A model generated the notes under the pieces. That model was not told the origin of the DNA, searched no databases, and worked only from the letters and a program-made list of their open reading frames with translations. Below are positions 7,259 through 9,324 of a DNA stretch of 9,324 nt, in pieces. The stretch spans positions 1 to 9,324 of the forward strand of contig JAKQGD010000542.1 in assembly GCA_029573365.1 (NCBI GenBank), in the 5' to 3' direction. The position numbers and the translations under genes are program-made. Source of the DNA: Bacteroidota bacterium. Its GTDB lineage: Bacteria; Bacteroidota; Bacteroidia; Chitinophagales; Saprospiraceae. How positions within the stretch are numbered: position 1 is the first letter of the stretch; each line of letters opens with the position of its first letter.

Positions 7259-7314
7259 AGCTTAAAAAAAAGGTATAAATTACTCATTTTTAATCAAATA
7301 AATATTAATGCCTG

Positions 7315-7346
7315 TTTGCTTGGCAGGGGAATTTTTACTATCTTTG
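7315..7346 (+). promoter_or_regulatory. Bacteroidota-type promoter of gyrB
   Basis: TTTG at 7315-7318 (-33 box) and TATCTTTG at 7339-7346 (-7 box, consensus TAnnTTTG) are separated by 20 bases, the spacing expected for the Bacteroidota primary sigma factor. Transcription should start at about 7351-7354, giving a leader of roughly 30 bases before the gyrB ATG. The 56 bases upstream of the promoter (7255-7310) contain only eight G or C residues and could act as an UP-like element. No Shine-Dalgarno sequence precedes the ATG at 7381. Confidence 0.8.
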
Positions 7347-7380
7347 CGGACTGTTTATACAACAATGACCAGATAGATTT

Positions 7381-9324
7381 ATGAGCGACGAAAAACAGAA
7401 AAGTAGTAATTACGGGGCGGATAATATTCAGGCCCTCGAAGGGCTGGAAGCGGTAAGAAAAAGACCGGGAATGTACATTGGCAGCACGGATGTCAAGGGA
7501 TTGCACCATCTGGTGTGGGAAGTCATTGACAACTCCATAGATGAGCACCTGGCCGGATACTGCACCCATATAGAAACCACCATTCACAAGGACAATTCCA
7601 TAACTGTCAGAGACAATGGCCGGGGTATTCCTACCGGCATGCACGAAAAGCTCCAAAAATCTGCCCTTGAGGTAGTTATGACTGTGCTGCACGCAGGAGG
7701 TAAGTTTGATAAAAACACATATAAAGTATCAGGAGGACTCCACGGTGTGGGTGTATCCTGCGTTAACGCTCTTTCTGAGTATGTAAGAGTGGAAGTGCAC
7801 CGCGAAGGTAAATATTTCGAGCAGGAATATGCACGGGGCATCCCCACAGGTCCCGTTAAAACTCTGGGAGATTCAGACAAGACAGGGACCATTGTCACTT
7901 TCAGGCCTGATCATACCATTTTTGAGACCACAGAATACAGTTTTCAGACACTTTCCGGAAGAATAAGGGAACTTTCATACCTCAATAAAGGCCTGCACCT
8001 TTCCCTCACCGATGAAAGAGAAATAGGAGAAGATGGTGAGTTTAAAAAGGTTGAATTTTACTCTCAGGGAGGACTCAAGGAGTTTGTCAAATATCTTGAC
8101 GAAACCCGCCAGCCACTTATTGAGGAAGCTATTTATGTGACGGGTAAAGAGGAAAATGTCGAAGTCGAAGTAGCCATGCAATACAATACAGGCTACCAGG
8201 AAAATATTTTTTCCTACGTAAATAATATCAATACTCGTGAAGGGGGTACACACGTAGCTGGTTTCAGGCGGGCCATAAACAGGGTGTTTAAACAGTATGG
8301 AGACGATAATGGAATGTTTTCCAAAGTCAAAATCGAGATATCAGGCGATGACTTTAAAGAAGGTTTGACAGCCATTGTTTCCGTAAAAGTGCCTGAGCCC
8401 CAGTTTAAGGGACAGACCAAGGGCGAACTTGGTAATTCAGAGGTCAATGGAATCGTATCGAGGTGCGTGGGTGATGTGCTCAAAACTTACCTGGAAGAAA
8501 ACCCTGTCATGGCACGCAGAATCATCGACAAAGTCATCCTGGCAGCCACAGCAAGGCACGCTGCAAGAAAGGCAAGGGAGATGGTGCAGCGAAAAAATGT
8601 GCTCACTGGTGGAGGATTGCCGGGCAAGCTCTCTGACTGCAGTTCCAGAGATCCCAAAGAATCTGAGATCTTTCTGGTAGAGGGAGACTCGGCAGGAGGC
8701 ACCGCCAAACAAGGCAGGGACAGAAATTTCCAGGCCATACTGCCGCTGAGGGGAAAAATTCTCAATGTAGAGAAGGCCATGGAGTACAAGATATACGAAA
8801 ATGAGGAGATAAAAAACATGTTTACTGCTCTGGGTGTAAGCATAGAAGAAAAAGATGGTGAAAAGATTCTCAACATCGATAAACTCAGATATTACAAGGT
8901 TGTGATCATGTGCGACGCTGATGTAGACGGCAGCCATATTTCTACCCTGATAATGACTTTCTTTTTCAGATATATGAAACCCCTTATCGAGGAGGGACAC
9001 ATTTACATAGCCGCACCGCCGCTTTATCAGGTGAGAAAGGGTAAAAACTTTGTTTATTGCTGGAATGATGAAGAACGCAGGGCTGCAGTGGAGTCATACA
9101 GCAATGGCAAGGAAGAATCGGGTGTCAAAGTGCAGAGATATAAGGGACTAGGAGAGATGAATGCCGAACAGTTATGGGAAACCACCATGGACCCATCTTC
9201 GCGAATACTGAGACAAGTTACAATCAGCGACGCCATGGAAGCAGACAGGATATTCAGTATGCTGATGGGTGATGAAGTACCTCCGAGAAGGCAGTTTATA
9301 GAGGAGAATGCCAAGTACGCCAAC
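7381..9324 (+). CDS. gyrB: DNA gyrase subunit B, cut by window edge a few codons before its end
   Basis: This is the ATPase and TOPRIM subunit of DNA gyrase, which works with GyrA to introduce negative supercoils. 648 residues are visible, open to the last base. The end (FIEENAKYAN) normally lies only a few residues from the stop in Bacteroidota, so the gene is nearly complete. The GHKL ATPase domain shows Glu47/Asn51 in EVIDNSIDE, Asp78 in DNGRGIP, and the lid GGLHGVGV from 118. The transducer domain has Gln345 and Lys347 in QTKGELGN. The TOPRIM domain has Glu434 in EGDSAGG and the acidic DADVDG at 512-517, followed by QRYKGLGEMN. There is no large TOPRIM insertion of the E. coli kind. Motif spellings such as SAGGTAKQGRDRN fit GyrB better than ParE. 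Position 457 (PLRGK) is Arg where E. coli has Lys447. The ATG at 7381 follows a strong promoter and gives the usual short tail before YGADNIQALEG. Confidence 0.96.
   Translation, partial: MSDEKQKSSNYGADNIQALEGLEAVRKRPGMYIGSTDVKGLHHLVWEVIDNSIDEHLAGYCTHIETTIHKDNSITVRDNGRGIPTGMHEKLQKSALEVVMTVLHAGGKFDKNTYKVSGGLHGVGVSCVNALSEYVRVEVHREGKYFEQEYARGIPTGPVKTLGDSDKTGTIVTFRPDHTIFETTEYSFQTLSGRIRELSYLNKGLHLSLTDEREIGEDGEFKKVEFYSQGGLKEFVKYLDETRQPLIEEAIYVTGKEENVEVEVAMQYNTGYQENIFSYVNNINTREGGTHVAGFRRAINRVFKQYGDDNGMFSKVKIEISGDDFKEGLTAIVSVKVPEPQFKGQTKGELGNSEVNGIVSRCVGDVLKTYLEENPVMARRIIDKVILAATARHAARKAREMVQRKNVLTGGGLPGKLSDCSSRDPKESEIFLVEGDSAGGTAKQGRDRNFQAILPLRGKILNVEKAMEYKIYENEEIKNMFTALGVSIEEKDGEKILNIDKLRYYKVVIMCDADVDGSHISTLIMTFFFRYMKPLIEEGHIYIAAPPLYQVRKGKNFVYCWNDEERRAAVESYSNGKEESGVKVQRYKGLGEMNAEQLWETTMDPSSRILRQVTISDAMEADRIFSMLMGDEVPPRRQFIEENAKYAN

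Noticed and set aside
7365..7376. A four-codon upstream reading frame (ATG ACC AGA TAG) in the gyrB leader
   Set aside because: It is too short to assess, is out of frame with gyrB, and such a motif arises easily by chance.
8437..9000. Long open frames antisense to gyrB and, similarly, to ilvB (1251-1754) and ilvC (2654-3106)
   Set aside because: They lie opposite strongly conserved genes, match no recognisable family, and reflect codon bias of the sense strand.
1..9324. An undescribed defence, mobile or metabolic system
   Set aside because: Every gene fits a known family, spacing and composition look uniform, and there are no integrase, transposase, toxin or phage signatures and no tRNA-like sequence recognised.

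Overview
The window looks like an ordinary chromosomal segment from a member of the Bacteroidota, most likely the Saprospiria/Chitinophagia side of the phylum, though the exact lineage is an inference. The evidence is a large surface protein with SprB-type repeats and a gliding-motility-associated (CHU_C, type B T9SS) C-terminal domain, TAnnTTTG promoter boxes, start codons preceded by A-rich sequence rather than Shine-Dalgarno motifs, and a short, Bacteroidota-type ketol-acid reductoisomerase. All genes are on the + strand, and no frameshifts or mobile elements were seen.

Region 1 (1-3283) is the 3' part of a branched-chain amino acid operon. It holds ilvB (acetohydroxyacid synthase large subunit, 5' end outside the window), ilvN (its ACT-domain regulatory subunit) and ilvC (ketol-acid reductoisomerase). 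The genes are 24 and 37 bases apart and close with a strong intrinsic terminator. Together they carry out the first two committed steps of valine/isoleucine synthesis: IlvB/IlvN make acetolactate or acetohydroxybutyrate, and IlvC isomerises and reduces it.

Region 2 (3284-7258) is a single-gene unit with its own candidate -7 promoter box. It encodes a 1242-residue secreted protein: signal peptide, cohesin-like domain, one degenerate and ten clear SprB-like repeats of about 80 residues, a PKD/Ig-like domain and a CHU_C domain. It is probably exported by the type IX secretion system and displayed on the cell surface as an adhesin or matrix protein. No secretion partner is encoded next to it. Candidate hairpins follow the stop codon.

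Region 3 (7259-9324) holds an AT-rich stretch, a textbook Bacteroidota promoter (TTTG, 20-base spacer, TATCTTTG) and gyrB. The window cuts gyrB only a few codons before its expected end.

I found no undescribed system. The points most worth a second look are the regular cysteine ladder and recurrent D-[ST]-[aliphatic/T] sites in the surface protein, its separation from any PorP/SprF-type partner, and Asn-to-Asp changes in IlvN at positions that align with the valine-binding sites of E. coli IlvH.
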